Source of the DNA: Treponema sp.
Lineage (GTDB): Bacteria > Spirochaetota > Spirochaetia > Treponematales > Treponemataceae
DNA: 64,000 nt
Reading direction: 5' to 3'
NCBI GenBank assembly: GCA_017551705.1
Contig: JAFZLA010000018.1
Span: 1 to 64,000, forward strand
Shown here: positions 63,554-64,000 of the stretch, piece by piece
How the letters are laid out: every line of letters begins with the position of its first letter
Position numbering within the stretch: position 1 is the first letter of the stretch
The notes under the pieces: generated by a model
Seen by the model: the letters and a program-made list of their open reading frames with translations, nothing else
Databases searched by the model: none
What the model was told of the DNA's origin: nothing
Program-made: the position numbers and the translations under genes

Positions 63554-64000
63554 CCCATTCCGCCGTCAACTCCGAGGACTTGCCCCGTAATGTAAGTTGA
63601 CATGTCGCTGGCCAAGAACAAGACGGCGTTGGCAACGTCCTCAACCTGTCCCGCGCGGCGCAGCGGAATCTGGGTAATCCAATTTTCGCGAATCTTTTCG
63701 TCAACGGCTTTTGTCATGTCGGTGTCGATAAAGCCAGGCGCGACGGCGTTGACGCGAACTCCGCGGCTGCCAACTTCTTTGGCCAAGCTCTTTGTGTAAC
63801 CGATCAAGCCCGCTTTGCTGGCCGAATAGTTGACCTGTCCCGCGCCGCCATGCAAGCCGACGATGCTTGTCATGTTGATGATCGAGCCATGCTTTTTGTG
63901 AATCATGTCGTTGGAAACAATTTGCGTGGCCACAAAGGCGCCGGTAAGATTTACGTCCAATACTTTTTTCCAGTCGTCCATCTTCATGTGGAACGAAAGT
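63547..64000 (-). CDS. fabG: 3-oxoacyl-ACP reductase FabG (N-terminus off the window)
   Basis: This short-chain dehydrogenase keeps the catalytic part: SIINMTSIVGLHGGAGQVNYSASKAG (Ser, Tyr-x3-Lys) and VNAVAPGFIDTDMT, ending YITGQVLGVDGGMGC. It reduces 3-oxoacyl-ACP with NADPH. The frame is open to base 64000 (upstream residues LSFH before MKMDDWKK), so the cofactor-binding N-terminus of roughly 90 residues lies outside. It heads the visible fabG-fabF-fabZ order. Confidence 0.93.
   Translation of the reverse strand, partial: LSFHMKMDDWKKVLDVNLTGAFVATQIVSNDMIHKKHGSIINMTSIVGLHGGAGQVNYSASKAGLIGYTKSLAKEVGSRGVRVNAVAPGFIDTDMTKAVDEKIRENWITQIPLRRAGQVEDVANAVLFLASDMSTYITGQVLGVDGGMGC

Overview
The window looks like one end of a contig from a host-associated spirochaete, probably a gut or rumen-type Treponema. 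The grounds are a flgM gene with a sigma-28 promoter box, Treponema-style lipoproteins and TPR membrane proteins, a degenerate diguanylate cyclase beside a PilZ protein, a MurA with Asp in place of the catalytic Cys, and a compact mixed-strand layout. Bases 1-31 are Illumina adapter, so the contig truly ends there. The genus is an inference from gene content; no rRNA is present.

Region 1 (0-37 kb) is core genome on both strands: a RelE/Phd toxin-antitoxin pair, a DNA methyltransferase beside a DUF2130 protein, a TPR protein and a TraB-family protein, radA, an unannotated sRNA locus, cysE, a metal-ligand-free alcohol dehydrogenase homologue, flgM, rsmI, birA, a doubled PII protein with its DUF1538 permease, an acyltransferase, a hisA-hisI-hisE fusion, a PAS protein divergent from a glycosyltransferase, a nucleosidase, an ABC importer, a beta-glucanase/lipoprotein/AraC cluster (the regulator broken by an in-frame stop), trxA, a DTW-domain protein, an ABC-F ATPase with a PilZ gene, two membrane proteins, murA and pepT. 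Many of these genes have a -10 box only 6-8 nt before the start codon and no Shine-Dalgarno sequence, which suggests leaderless mRNAs. Several short dispersed repeats sit inside and between the genes.

Region 2 (about 37.0-49.2 kb) is the striking part: an AT-richer accessory island with different codon use (GAT and AAT, where the flanks use GAC and AAC). It begins with the fused scar of a lost restriction-modification locus and an XRE regulator with four phased operator sites. Two modules of similar plan follow, each made of a small protein gene, a small HTH gene and a tRNA array, giving 14 tRNA genes. One of them, tRNA(CAT), is split by 64 nt at position 37/38. Then come an RlaP-like nucleotidyltransferase, two WYL-domain regulators, the RNA ligase RtcB, a cluster of Y-RNA-like and tRNA-like RNAs, the Ro60 (TROVE) protein, another Y-like RNA and a terminator. 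One conserved 18-bp sequence lies at the same position relative to the promoter in front of three transcription units: the first tRNA module, the RlaP-WYL operon and the rtcB-Ro60 operon. This points to one co-regulated RNA-damage and tRNA-repair/replacement system. An AlbA/Schlafen-type regulator with a tandem 13-bp operator closes the island.

Region 3 (49.2-64 kb) is core genome again: a threonine-synthase homologue lacking its PLP lysine, a HAD phosphatase, a trxB-nagZ-FAD oxidoreductase operon, the degenerate GGDEF protein, a CDF transporter, a zinc cluster (Zur-like regulator, small CxxC protein, ZnuA, exported protein), a Nudix hydrolase, a 2H phosphoesterase, and fabZ, fabF and a truncated fabG.
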